Below, piece by piece: positions 21,986 through 33,725 of a DNA stretch of 64,000 nucleotides. Within the stretch, counting starts at the first letter, position 1, and every line of letters starts with the position of its first letter. The notes under the pieces are model-generated. The model saw only the letters and a list, made by a program, of their open reading frames with translations, was not told where the DNA came from and did no database searches. The translations under genes were made by a program, and so were the position numbers. The DNA lies in the NCBI GenBank assembly GCA_037693485.1, contig CM075346.1, forward strand, positions 98,624,501-98,688,500, written 5' to 3'. This DNA comes from Kitagawia praeruptora (taxonomy: Eukaryota; Streptophyta; Magnoliopsida; Apiales; Apiaceae).

Positions 21986-22554
21986 ATGGATTTTGCCGAC
22001 GATGCACCTCCCCTACCTTCCGATTCTTGTAGCTCTTCCGAGGAGTCTGATCCTTTAGAGATGATATCTGATGCTGATGATGAGACGAAGTCCGATGTGC
22101 TAGTATCCGATTCTGAGGTTAAGAGTCCCACGACCCGTGCCGACATCCCTGCCCTATCACCGAGCCTGTGCCTGAGTCCGACCCTGTGTCTGAGCCTGTC
22201 TCTGACCCCGTGCCTGTTTCTATCCCAGTACCAGTCGTGACCCCTTTTGTCACTGAGCAAGGCGAGTCATCTACCGGACCCTACTCACTTCCCGAGGTTG
22301 CACCTTTGCACACCTACGCTGAGATAGTCCGTACTTGTGAGAATTTGACGAGCAGGAAGGATGAGCTTTCGGCATTAATCAAGCAAATGAAGGACGAGGC
22401 GCAGCGTCAGGTTGACTTATCTACGATTGATTGGGATAGTCGTATTGAGTTAGACTAGAGGATCACCCAGCAGCGTTTTCTTGAGGTTCCCCTATCTAGG
22501 CCTGCTTATGATGAGCTTTGCCGACTTTCGGGCTTGATTGCATGGATGATGTGA
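21986..22554 (+). pseudogene. Accessory acidic ORF upstream of gag, frameshifted
   Basis: The ORF begins MDFADDAPPLPSDSC and is rich in Ser, Asp and Glu. It runs into a repeated EPVSDPV-type segment (about 22145-22240), where a frameshift moves it to the frame of 22168. That frame continues through SLPEVAPLHTYAEIVRTCEN, past an in-frame TAG at 22456, to a TGA at 22552. The C-terminal part (DELSALIKQMKDEAQRQVD) looks helical, possibly coiled coil. I recognise no domain. It lies between the primer binding site and gag, where canonical chromoviruses carry only a leader, so it may be an acquired or lineage-specific ORF. Confidence 0.5.
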
Positions 22555-23052
22555 GCATGGTGAGACCCGACGTTCTCGTGACTAGGGATGATTGCTGTGG
22601 AGATGGTGGTGAGTGGGACATTTGGTGGAGCCCACTAGTTTCAGCTTGAGTACTACTAGTATAGGATGTTTTCTAGTTTTCCTAGTACTAGTAGATGGAT
22701 TATTGTTGTTTAGATATTTTCTTTCAGTTCTGTTGTAGAAGGGTTGAATACCCTTGACTTAAAATGGTGGATTTTTATGTTGGATCGTTTTAGTAGTAGT
22801 AATGTATGTTTATTCATATATTTTGTGTTCCCTGCTTTAATTACCACTTTTCCATACTGTCTTCGCATACCCTGTTTCCGTATCTATTGACCTGTTTATT
22901 TGTATAAACCATATTGCATAATTTTCAACTGTACCCATATCATATTGATTGTTGAAACCGATCGTCTATTGGTATCAGACGAAGGAACCCTTTTCCTTTT
23001 GAATATATAACTACTTGTTGTTTACCAAACTGTTTCCCTTCTTATCAGAAAG
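22555..23052 (+). other. Tekay-like leader with a second PBS-like motif
   Basis: Non-coding, AT-rich leader between the accessory ORF and gag. TTGGTATCAGAC at 22969-22980 resembles the primer binding site already present at 21776. Confidence 0.5.
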
Positions 23053-24120
23053 ATGCCTCCCAGAAGAAGACCTACTAACAACAATGATAACGAAGATCAA
23101 CAAGACCAAGACAACCCTACCATGGCCCAGATGTTTCAATTACTTCAACAACAAACTGCTACTTTTGTTCAACACCAACAGCAACAAGCTACCCAACCAG
23201 CTATTACTTTTAAATCTTTTCAAGCTATTCATCCCTCATAATTCAAAGGCACCCTAAACCCTATCGAGGCCAAGTCATGGCTGATGGATATTGAGAAGTC
23301 TTTTACGTTAGTAGGGTTGATGAAGTCCAAAATGTAGAGTTTGCTAGTTTCTATCTGAGAGCGAAAGTGAACTTTTGGTGGGAGTCTGTTAAAGCCGCAA
23401 AAGGAGATGCCATTACATGGCCTAGATTTGTGGAGTTGTTTAATGAGAAGTATTTACCAGGATATTTACAAGACCAGTTGGAGATTCAGTTTATGGAATT
23501 GAGGCAGGAAGGAATGACTGTTGCAGGGTATGAAGCTAAGTTTACTGAGTTGTCTAGGTTTGCACCCCAGTATATAGGGAATGAAGCTAGTAAGGCCAAG
23601 AAATTTCAGCATGGATTAAAGCCCTGGTTAAGAAGTAGAGTTGCTGCGTTTGAGTTGAGAACTTATGCCGCTGTTGTCAGAAGGCGATGATTATAGAAGG
23701 AGAAAGTGAATTGAACCAAAAGGAGAAAGCTGGTAAGAAGAGGAAGTTTGATAAAGTGGAGAAGAGTCAAGTGGCAGAAGGTCAGAAGAGTTTTCCGAAC
23801 AGAGGAAGGTTTGGAAATCGATCAGGAGGTCAGAAGAATTTTCAGAAGTTTGGGGGTGGTAACGGAGGACAAGACCGTAGACCCCAGGGAGTAACCCAGC
23901 AGGCTATGACAAGACCCGTACTACCAGATTGCAAAATTTATGGAAGGAAGCACCCGGGTATTTGTAATAAGCCTAATATAGTTTGCTACGAGTGTGGAAA
24001 GAAGGGGCCCTATGCTCAAGAGTGCCCTGAAGAGGAGCAGGTGGGAATGATTTGTTATAAGTGTGGCAATGTTGGCCATATAGCGAGGAATTGCAAGGAG
24101 CCTATTCAGACTTTTAATAT
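23053..24120 (+). pseudogene. Tekay-like gag, broken
   Basis: The start is MPPRRRPTNNNDNEDQQDQD, a charged N-terminus usual for chromovirus gag, followed by a Gln-rich stretch. A TAA interrupts it at 23239-23241 and a frameshift near 23330 moves the reading frame. The capsid-like core then reads clearly (VNFWWESVKAAKGDAITWPR, ELRQEGMTVAGYEAKFTEL). A second frameshift near 23680 precedes a Lys/Gly-rich segment and zinc knuckles: CYECGKKGPYAQEC (His replaced by Tyr) and an intact CYKCGNVGHIARNC. In the family this protein packages RNA. The defective first knuckle and the breaks show decay. Confidence 0.88.
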
Positions 24121-26200
24121 GTTAAGGATTGTCGCGCCACCAATTCAACCGCAAGCACCTCAAACCAGAGCTCGTACCTTCAATATGTCTGTTAAAGATG
24201 CTGTCAATGATGTCGTCGTGGTTGCAGGTACGCTTCATGTCAACTCTTTTGAAGCTAAAGTTTTAATTGATTCTGGAGCAACTAGATCATTTATATCTGA
24301 GAGATTTCTTGATAAATTGCAATGTGAGATTCATCCATTAGAAAGACCGTTAGTAATAGAAGTGGCGAACCAGGATAAGATAGTTGTGGACTGGGAGTGT
24401 CCTAACTGTAATATTGAGTTAGGAGAATTTCTTTTCTATGCGGATTTGTTACCCTTTAGGTTGGGAGAGTTTGATGTTATTTTAGGAATGGATTGGCTAA
24501 CGGAGTGTGATGCCCAGATTGACTATAGAAAGAAGCAAGTGAAGTTGATTACTGAATATGGTAGTGAAGTAGTGTTTCAAGGACAAAAGCAAGATAAGAA
24601 ATTTTTGACGTTTATGCAAGCTAAGAGGTTGTTGAAGCAAGGATGTGAAGCTTATTTAGCGCATGTAGTTGATACGGAGAAACAAGTCTCAAATATGGAA
24701 GACATCCCAGTAGTGAATGAGTTCCCTGATGTGTTTCCCGATGAATTGCCCGGATTACCTCCAGATAGAGAAGTTGAATTTCCAATTGAGTTAGCACCAG
24801 GAACCGAACCAGTATCTAAAGCACCATATAGGATGGCACCCGCCGAGATGTAGGAATTGGCTACTCAATTGCAAGATTTGTTAGATAAAGGAGTTATAAG
24901 GCTGAGTGTGTCTCCGTGGGGAGCACCAGTGTTGTTTGTCAAGAAGAAATATGGAAGCATGAGGCTCTGCATTGATTATAGAGGTTAAACAAGTTGACTA
25001 TCAAGAACAAGTATCCACTGCCAATGATTGATGATTTATTTGACAAGCTGAAAGATGCTGCATATTTTTCTAAGATTGATTTGAGGTCAGGTAATCACCA
25101 ATTGAAGATTAAACCCGAAGATATTCTGAAAACTGCATTTCGCACGCGATATGGACATTATGAATTCTTAGTGATGGCTTTCGGATTAACAAATGCGCCA
25201 GCTATGTTTATGGATTTAATGAATAGGGTATTTAAGAGGTATTTGAATAAATTCATTATTGTATTTATTGATAACATCCTTATATACACGAGAAACATTG
25301 AAGAGCATGCCGAGCATTTGAGAATAGCGTTGGAGACCCTAAGGAAGGAAAGATTGTATGTGAAGTTTTCCAAGTGTGAGTTTTGGTTGCAAGAAGTGCA
25401 ATTTCTAGGGCATGTGATTAGTAAAGAATGGATTAGAGTGGACCCTGCTAAGATTGAAGCCGTTGTAGATTGGAGTAGACCGAGAACTCCTACTGAAATG
25501 AGAAGTTTCTTAGGATTGGCTGGTTATTACCGAAAATTTGTGCAAGATTTTTCAAAGATTGCTACGCCGTTAACAAAGTTAACCAGGAAGAATGAAAAGT
25601 TTGTTTGGAGTGATAAGTGTGAAGAAAGCTTCCAAGAATTAAAGAAGAGGCTAGTTACCGCACCAGTGCTGGTACTGCCTGATGATAAAGGAAATTTTGT
25701 TATCTATAGTGACGCCTCGCATAAAGGATTAGGTTGGGTTTTGATGCAACACGGAAATGTTATCGCATATGCTTCAAGACAGCTTAAGCCGCATGAGCAA
25801 AAGTATCCGACACACGATTTGGAATTGGCTGCGATAGTATTCGCATTGAAGATTTGGAGACATTATTTATATGGAGAGAAGTGTGAAATTTTCATTAACC
25901 ATAAGAGCTTGAAGTATATCTTTACCCAGAAGGAGTTGAATATGAGACAAAGAAGGTGGTTGGAATTAATCAAGGATTATGATTGCACGATAAGTTATCA
26001 TCCCGGAAAGGCGAATGTTGTTGCTGATGCGTTAAGTAGAAAAGAAAGATTGAATACATTGACGATGCCAAAGGAGTTATATCGAGAATTTGAAAAGTTT
26101 AGTTTAGAAGTTTTTGATTCGAAGGATGCAGATGAGTTTCTTAGTGCAATGACTTTTCAACCAGAGTTGTTGGAAGTGATGAATTGCGAAGTGAATATGT
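24121..26200 (+). pseudogene. Tekay-like protease, RT and RNase H, broken
   Basis: The protease motif is VLIDSGATRSFIS (near 24270). RT starts at EFPIELAPGTEPVSKAPYRM. A TAG (24851) and a frameshift near 24985 interrupt it, then RT continues (KNKYPLPMIDDLFDKLKDAA, RYGHYEFLVMAFGLTNAPA). The catalytic motif reads FIDNILIY where the family has F-I/V-D-D, so the second catalytic Asp is lost. RNase H follows (VIYSDASHKGLGWVLMQHG, ending KANVVADALSRK); its usual TDHKSL motif reads INHKSL. Both changes are Asp to Asn, that is G to A. The enzyme could not have functioned. Confidence 0.9.
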
Positions 26201-28690
26201 TGACTGGAGAAGAGATTTGTAATCAGAAGGACGATCAAGGTATTTTGAGATTTGGGAGGAGGATATGGATCCCTAATGTTTTGGAGTTGAAAAATGAGAT
26301 TTTAGGCGACGCCCATAGTTCAAGATATTATATTCATCCCGGAAGTACGAAGATGTATCGAGATTTAAAAGAAAATTTTTGGTGGCCAGACATGAAGCGT
26401 GAGATAGCCCAATGGATAGGTAAGTGTTATACCTGTTAGAGGATTAAGGCGGAACATCAGAAGCCAAGTGCATTACTGCAGCCGTTGGATATTCCCGAGT
26501 GGAAGTGGGAGCACCTTGCCATGGATTTTGTAGTAGGATTGCCGAAGACTAAAGCGAATCACGATGCAATTTGGGTAATTATTGATCGATTGAAAAAGTC
26601 TGCTCATTTTCTCCCGATTAACGAAAGGTTCTCGTTGGATAAGTTGGTGCATTTGTATTTGAAAGAGATAGTTTCCCAACATGGAGTACCCGTTTCGATA
26701 GTATCTGATCGAGACCCAAGGTTTAACTCGAGGTTTTGGCGACAATTTCAAGAATGTCTAGGAACCCAGTTGAAGATGAGTACAGCTTACTATCCCCAGA
26801 CGGACGGACAAAGTGAAAGGACTATTCAGACCATAGAGGATATGCTTAGAGCTTGTGCACTAGATTTCGAAGGAAGTTGGGATGAACATCTACTGTTTGT
26901 TGAGTTTTCTTATAACAATAGTTACACGTAAGTATTAGGATGCCGCCTTACGAAGCCTTGTATGGAAGAAAGTGTAGATCTCCTTGTTATTCCCAGATTA
27001 CATACTTGTATAATTGTAGAAGGGGGGGTTGAATACAATTCTTGATATTTATAAATTTCTGATAAGAATCACAGAAATCTAAAAGGAGATAATTGCTGAA
27101 TGAGAAATGATTCACAAACACATAAAAAATCAGGTGGTTAAATGTACCACCTGAGACTTCTATTCGAAGAAAACTCTGTGATACAGAAGTACACAGCTGC
27201 TGTTTTACAACTCTTTGCTTCTAAAGATATTCAAGAAACCCTAAGCAAATATGTCTGTTTTCTTGGTTTCTAAAGAGTTGCTACACTTGGTTATATATCC
27301 CAAGTTTATAAGTACTACAGGAATAAGATAATATTAATCTAATTCAAGTTGACTTGCTACTCCACTCCAAATCCACATGTAGCCGAAAGGTTGTCCTTGT
27401 GAACAGATATGTCCCTTGCACCTTTCTTGTATGTACTGTGTAAATGGAATGCTTCTTTCTTCTGTGTTTCCAAAGTATGGCTGCCATACTGCTTTTTATA
27501 CCTACTATCAACCCATGTGACCTGTCAGTCAAACCTGTCCTTATCAACTGCTAATTCCCAGCTAGCATAGAAGAAAGTGTTAATGATTATCCGTTGATGT
27601 TGTACACTGTCATCCATTGATGGTAGTTTGAGCTGTATCCGTGGATATTGTAGATTTGAGTTGTATCCGTTGATAGAGTCCTGTTCTCATCTGTTGATAC
27701 ACTTTCATTTAGACAAAATTACAAAGGATAGCTTATTTACAATTGGCTACCCTATTCTGCCTATCCGTTGATGGTCAACATGACTCTAAATAAAAACACT
27801 ATCAACTGATAAATAGAGATACTGCAATATGCTACAAAACCTCATCCGTTGATGAGCTACCTGTCAACGAATAGAGTTATAATGTCTCATCCGTTGACAG
27901 TTACAAAACATGACTTATACAATTTTGTGCATAGAATGTGAAGTTATCATCAAGTACAACATATTCCTAACAATCTCCCCCAATTTATGCTTGATGAACA
28001 TAAAGCCATAAATTTAGGACCTTGATGATAACAAAACATTTCCCTAGAGGTATTTACTGATAGATGCATAATTGTATTAAGCTTCAAAATTTAAACACAT
28101 GAAGTTTGAGAAATTTACAGAGAAGAGGTTGGTGAAAGGAAGATATTAGGACCAGAGCTGCTACAGCAAACGAAAGAAAAGGTTGAAGTTATTCAGAAGA
28201 GGTTAATTACTGCTCAGGATCATCAGAGGAAAATGTTGATTTGAAAAGAAAGGATGTGAGTTTTGAGATAGGTGATCAGGTGTTGTTAAAAGTGTCACCG
28301 TGGAAAGGAGTTACAAGATTTGGTAAGAAAGGGAAGTTGAGTCCAAGATATGTAGGACCTTTTGAGATTCTGAAGAAAGTTGGAAAGGTTGCTTACGAAT
28401 TGGCGTTGCCACATCATATGCACCATATTCACAATGTGTTCCATGTATCGATGCTTAAGAAGTATAATCCAGATGCGAGTCATGTAATCGAGTATGAGCC
28501 TATCGAGATTCAGCCGGATTTGTCTTATGAAGAGCAGCTAGTAGAGATTCAGGATAGAAGTGATAGAAAGCTTAGAATTAAGATTGTTAGATTAGTTAAG
28601 GTTTTGTGGAGGAATCCTAGAGTCGAAGAGTCGACTTGGAAACTTGAAAGCGAGATGCTTTCCAAGTATCCTCATTTGTTACTTAGGTGA
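26201..28690 (+). pseudogene. Tekay-like integrase and chromodomain, interrupted
   Basis: The zinc-binding region ends CYTC, followed at once by TAG (26437). The core holds the three acidic positions (MDFVVGLPKTKANHDAI, IVSDRDPRFNSRFW, DGQSERTIQTIEDML). A one-base deletion near 26925 shifts the frame. Near 26985 the frame is broken by a SIRE LTR fragment. Integrase resumes near 28115 (GERKILGPELLQQTKE), then shows the GPF motif (PRYVGPFEILKKVGKVAYEL) and a C-terminal LWRNPRVEESTWKLESEM segment typical of a chromodomain. The chromodomain normally directs insertion into heterochromatin. A TGA at 28222-28224 just before the ORF at 28241 adds another break. Confidence 0.88.
26985..28115 (-). mobile_element. 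SIRE-type 3' LTR with a short internal remnant
   Basis: A complete 988-bp LTR (26985-27972 on the plus strand, TGTTAT...CTAACA) in the minus orientation. A polypurine tract (AAATTGGGGGAGAT on the minus strand, 27973-27986) and about 130 bases of internal 3' DNA adjoin it on the right. It carries the GGGGGGGTTGAATAC motif shared with other SIRE LTRs here. The rest of the element is missing and no target duplication is visible, so a deletion removed it. The LTR holds at least eight ATCCGTTGA words or variants (27585-27900). Confidence 0.85.
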
Positions 28691-28709
28691 GATTCTGGGG
28701 ACAGAATCC

Positions 28710-28726
28710 TTTTAAGGGGGGAAGGC
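28710..28726 (+). promoter_or_regulatory. Tekay-like polypurine tract
   Basis: TTTTAAGGGGGGAAGGC directly precedes the 3' LTR start TATAACGACC; it primes plus-strand synthesis in this element type. Confidence 0.9.
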
Positions 28727-31700
28727 TATAACGACCTAAAATTTTTTGCAATATTTAAATGCTTATTTAATTGCTAAATGTGAAAGTATGTGGAGTATAT
28801 GATGAGTACATTTTTATGAAGTCAAGTTATGTGTGAAAACATGATTATGTGATTATATGATGATTGGTATATGTCGGAATGCTCGTGGAATTTTATTTGT
28901 ATTTATGGAGCATTAAAAGTATTTTTAAAGTGCATATTCAATATTTTAAAATTCATATAAAATCATTGGAGTTGATTTAAATCATGAAATCTTTTACATT
29001 ATCATCTTTATGATACTGTGGAGTTATAAAAATTCGTGTGGATATTTAATTGTGTGTTTTGATATTTTAAAATGATTTAAAAAGCATTATTTCTATTAAA
29101 GAGCCTTTATTTCAAAAATTCGTATAAAATTCATTCTTGATCCAAATATTATTTTAAAAATATGGGGATGCTTCTAATTTCTTGAACTTTATTTTTAAAA
29201 TCTTTATAAACTATTTTCTCCCCATTTCTTAATTTATTTCGATTTAACAATGATTAAAAGAGTGATTTTTCAGAAAAATGTACAGCAATTGTGAAATGTC
29301 AGAAATGCCCCTAATTTTGAGAAATAAGAGATACAATCTCTTCCTCCTCCTTCTTCATTCTCTCGGCTGTCAATCTCTCTGTTCACTCTCTCTCTTTTCT
29401 CTCTCTCTCGGTAACTTCTCTCCTCCATTTCCAACTGATTTCCGGCCGGTTAGATGATCTGAGATCGGATTGTTGATCGGTTTTCTCTCCTCTATTCATT
29501 ACTGTCGATGCATGTTGTTTTCGAGATAGTATTTTGAAAACCCATTTCGGGTTTGCTTCGATTATAGCATATTAATGGTGATTCTTGCTTTAATATGACG
29601 CCCATGATGTTTAGTAGCCATTATTGATGCTTAAAATCATGTTGGTGTTGTGTTTGCAATGTTCGTGTATGTATATGTGTGTTACCGTGTATATATGCTC
29701 GAATTTTATGAAGAAAATCTTGAAACTACTTCGATTTTGCTTGATTCCGAGCTGACGTGCTTTAATTCTTATTAATTGTTGTGTATATAAGTTTAATCGA
29801 AGGAAATCTCGAAGTTGGAGGCCCAATAAGGGTACCCCCGAGTTTCCACCGCCACCGGTGATGAACTCTGGTGAACCGGTGGTGGCCAATGATGAATTTG
29901 AGGCCTATAAATCTCTACAATTTTTGTTTAACATAATTTAATATTTGCATGCATGATTTACAGATTATTATGATGATTTCTTGATGATTATATTCGAATT
30001 TTGTGATTAATTCGAATGAATTAATTCGTTAAATTATTTGTTAATTATTCGAGTAAATGTTTCTAAATTCATATTAATTTCCTGAGATGTTTTCGGATTA
30101 TAGGAACTGCCTATGTGATCTCTTTTATTTGATAATTCGAATTTTGGAGAATTAATTATGAATTAATTTGAATTATTCGAATTTACATGTAAATGTATAA
30201 ATTGTTCGGTTTATGATAAATTATAATGTTGATTTATACTTGTTGATTACTTATATGTGTAAGTTCGAATTAAAATGATTGCACGTATGAGTTTAGTGCT
30301 TAAGTGAATATGAATGTTTAATTATAAAATTCGGAGTTTGTTAGAGATATGGTATAAGTAGTAGAATGATTATAAATCCTTGGGGTTTGTAGGTGGATTT
30401 AAAATCCATCGTAGGTAATTGATTGTGAAGTAGAGTCGATATTTTCCGACGGATAGTCCATATTATAAAGGAGACTCTGTCCGATTTTCGTGAAAATGTA
30501 AGAAGTAAAGTATGTAATTAAATAGCATGATTGCTTACGTGTTATGCGTATCTTTTAAGTGCTAAGTGGCTTATGTGAGTTGCATGTTCTATATGTTACG
30601 TGCTTAAGTGATTATCTGTTTACGAGGTGGTTATAATGTGATGTCAGGTACGTATGTTATATGCTAAGTATCGATGCGATATAGGAATCGTTTGGGTAGA
30701 TTAGGATGAGACGATTAAGTGGTATAGTACTCCAAAGTAGTGATTATGGTTTATGTATATAAGAAGGACGTAGGCCCTAGCAATAAAGGGAAAGCTAAGG
30801 TTGAGTACAAGTAGACTGAGCTGTAGCTGTTGCATTCTACCGGAGGCAAGTAACTCTGTCTTTACTTGCAGTTACTTTTCTTAAACTGATATACCATGTT
30901 GATTCAAGCATGCCTATCTTATACCATGTTGCTCATAAATCTTGTTTAGCCCATTTTATTCATATAACCAGAATTCTATGATCAACTGTTTTATAAACAA
31001 GAAATTCTAAAGTAGCCTGATTCTTTTTAATTGCTTCTTGACCATATATGCCATATTGCTTTCTAAAATCAAACTAAATTGGATGACGGATAAACCACTA
31101 TTTTAAATAACCTATGTCCGTTGTCAGTCGAACCCATGTTGACCCTAAAACTTGGAAATTCCTTATGATCTAACCGCTGATTCAAGAACTTAAAATACCT
31201 TTAATCTTATTCTTAAAACATGAAATCCTGATCAATTGCCTTGATGCCTTGAGTCTATATCTTCTTGATCCGGACTTGTATCTTTGAGCCTTTAATGTTA
31301 GAAAACCTAGTCAAACCCTTTGACTTTTATCATTGCAAACCAAAATGAGTTGTTTTTCTTAAAAACTACCTTGAAGCTACCTAGACTGGGCTGATTTGTT
31401 ATCAGAGAGTCGAAAGTACTTCGAGGTAAGAATTTTGGAAAGGTTTAGAGTTGAAATGTTTTACGAAGATAAATTAAGTTTTATGAATTTGAATGGTTTT
31501 AAAATGAAAGGTTTTATAATATATATTAGGAACTCCGTCTAAACGGTTTCTACGGATTCCTGACGATTGGAGAGACGGAACAACGGGTAATGCCGGTTCC
31601 GTCAGTTTTTGAGGTGTACTAATTGTGTAGTTATGGTCTGTCCAGTTTGACACCTTTATAGGCCAATGTGTTGCCTCTTGGGAACCCAAGCTATCATAAT

Positions 31701-32461
31701 GAAAGGAATTGATGTCCAGAGGGACTTTGTCTCCGGTATGGGGACTTTATGGGCTGATCACCCGTATTGTCTGTTAAGGTGAAATAAAACTCCAATCAAT
31801 TTTCTTAAATTATGATTCTTTATTTAATTAGGAAATGAAATTTGTTTACCATTGGAAATGTCTTTTGTTTCATACAGTTTTGAAGTTTTTATATTGCTAT
31901 CCTGTTATTGGTAAACCTTATGTCAAATACCATATCAGGACCCTTGCTATCACTTTCGGACGACCATGCTATATTTTGATTTACTGTCATCCATTGAAAT
32001 ATTATATTATGTTGTTCAGTTGAGATCTTAGTTACTTGCTGAGCATTGGCTCATTATTATTCTGTGTCTAACCTTTTGATAGTAAAATAAGCATCATGGT
32101 CCGCACTATGCAAACTGCGAGGAAGCGCACTTTTCATGAACCCGACTTGGTTCATTTCCACGTAGCTCCCAAGGTAGATGCAATAGCAGCTCAGTGAGGA
32201 GATCTTAAGTTAGTTGTGAGAACTGGCAGTAGTACTTTTGAGAACTTAGGTTTGTAATAATATTTTGAATTTAGGTTTGTAATAATAATAACTTAGTTAG
32301 ATGATGGCTTGCTTGTTTCATACCATTACCTGTGAAAGATCTTGGATAGTAGTGTAGGGGCCAGTCAGCATGTTATATTTATATTCTTATATTACGTTGT
32401 ATGCATCTAGATGTGTGTCAGTGACCCTCCGATCTGGGCCCCTGGTCGGGAGGGCATCACA
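28727..32461 (+). repeat. Tekay-like 3' LTR
   Basis: 3735 bp, aligned end to end with 18031-21772. Small indels and scattered transitions separate the two, so the insertion is younger than the SIRE host element but not recent. Confidence 0.95.
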
Positions 32462-32466
32462 ATTTA

Positions 32467-33680
32467 CATGACCTCTTAACTGAGGGAACCTCTAGTTGTA
32501 GAGTTTCTACTTGTTTAGTACTTGTAATAGGCATCAATTCCTATATGTGTAATTGTACTTAAAAGTCAGAGAATAATGCTTGAAAGAAGTTCCAAGGTTC
32601 ATGCCTCAAGCTTGAAGAACAAGACTATCAAATAATCACAGTTGGGATTTGAAGAAATGAAGAATTTGCCTAAGTACCAATTCGAGAAGTATGTTTGTTA
32701 TATTCGAGAAGTCTAGCCTTCGAGAAGTCAGGGATTCGATATCTCAAAAGACACTATTCGATATCTCTGAATACACTGTTCGATATCTCATTCGATATCT
32801 CAGACTCCGAGATTCGATATGTCTACTACTCTATTCGAGAACTCAGAAAGTCAACAAGTCAAAGCATCATTCGAGTTCTCTAGGAGTCAACAAGTCAAGG
32901 TCCATTCGATATCTTAAGGACTCAGAAAGCTATTCAACATCTCAGGGATTCGACAAGTCAAGTGTTCTATTCGACAACTCAAGGATCCCTGGAGAAAAGA
33001 GCTATTCAAGAAGTGATTCGATATGTCAAATATACAGTATTCGAGAACTCAGAGTTATCTAATCCTAGTTCTAGAATCAATCACTTAGCCACTTCTCGAA
33101 TACATTCTTGGAGACAAACTACTGGAGAAATTGTACAAGTCAGAAACCTGCAACAAGCCAAAGCAATTTATGGACCACAATCTGTAACGTGCTCTGGAAA
33201 GCCTACAAAGAAGTTCGGAGAGATGTAGAAGAGACAAAGAGCTAAAGAAGTGGATCTGAACAGAGTTTCACAAAGTCAAATCTGTAGCCGTTTGGACACT
33301 TACTCAAAAAGGATAAACATACAAGAAAGTAATTTATCCTGTAACCTTATTTGTAGTAAGTAGGTTGTATTCATGTTCTATAAGAATACAATCTCACTTC
33401 TTCAGTTGATTAAGTTTTTCACATACATTGTAAGAACACATCTCTCTGAGAAAAACGAAGCTGAGAATACTACCATTTGTATTCATAGGTTGTAGCAAAT
33501 CTTTATCTAATAAAATATTAGATTAAAGTGATATCGTGTCTTGTGTTGTTCATAATCCGCACTTACACATCTGTACACGCAAACACATATCGTGCTACAC
33601 AGATTCAAGAACAAGAAAAGTTCAAGAATCCATTCACCCCCCCCCCTTCTGTATTTTTTAGTCGTATTCAATACTTAACA
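32467..33680 (+). repeat. 5' LTR of the SIRE element, second fragment
   Basis: It continues the LTR from CATGACCTCTTAACTG to TATTCAATACTTAACA beside the primer binding site. It has about fifteen TTCGA words (TTCGATATCTC, TTCGAGAACTC, TTCGAGAAGTC) between 32683 and 33050, and a CACCCCCCCCCC run near 33636. ORFs over the array are translations of repeats, not genes. Confidence 0.93.
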
Positions 33681-33682
33681 AG

Positions 33683-33693
33683 TGGTATCAGGG
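33683..33693 (+). promoter_or_regulatory. SIRE primer binding site
   Basis: TGGTATCAGGG, two bases after the LTR end, matches the initiator tRNA-Met type with a late mismatch (usual TGGTATCAGAG). Confidence 0.85.
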
Positions 33694-33725
33694 CCAGGTT
33701 GTTTATTCAGAAACAGAAAACGATT

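Larger units (their letters stand above)
18031..32461 (+). mobile_element. Tekay-like Ty3/gypsy chromovirus, nested in the SIRE 5' LTR
   Basis: A 14.4-kb element with LTRs of 3742 and 3735 bp beginning TATAACGACC and ending GGGCATCACA. Target duplication is ACTTA (18026-18030) versus ATTTA (32462-32466), one transition apart. The internal region holds a primer binding site, an accessory ORF, gag, protease, RT, RNase H, integrase with a GPF motif and a C-terminal chromodomain-like segment. Very long LTRs plus integrase chromodomain fit the Tekay/Del lineage. Every coding domain carries stops or frameshifts, so it cannot move by itself. Its integrase is split by a SIRE LTR fragment. Confidence 0.93.

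Noticed and set aside
18923..29889. A 92-residue antisense ORF (Gly-rich, MATTGSPEFITGGGG) found at 18923-19201 and again at 29611-29889
   Set aside because: The two copies are equivalent positions of the Tekay 5' and 3' LTRs, so their similarity reflects LTR duplication, not gene conservation.
32683..33050. CRISPR-like array of short repeats
   Set aside because: Repeats are 8-12 bases, variable, irregularly spaced and inside an LTR; a CRISPR array is not expected in plant nuclear DNA.
32691..33228. Overlapping ORFs in the SIRE 5' LTR
   Set aside because: They translate the TTCGATATCTC word array and surrounding LTR; there is no domain and the frames differ in the 3' LTR.
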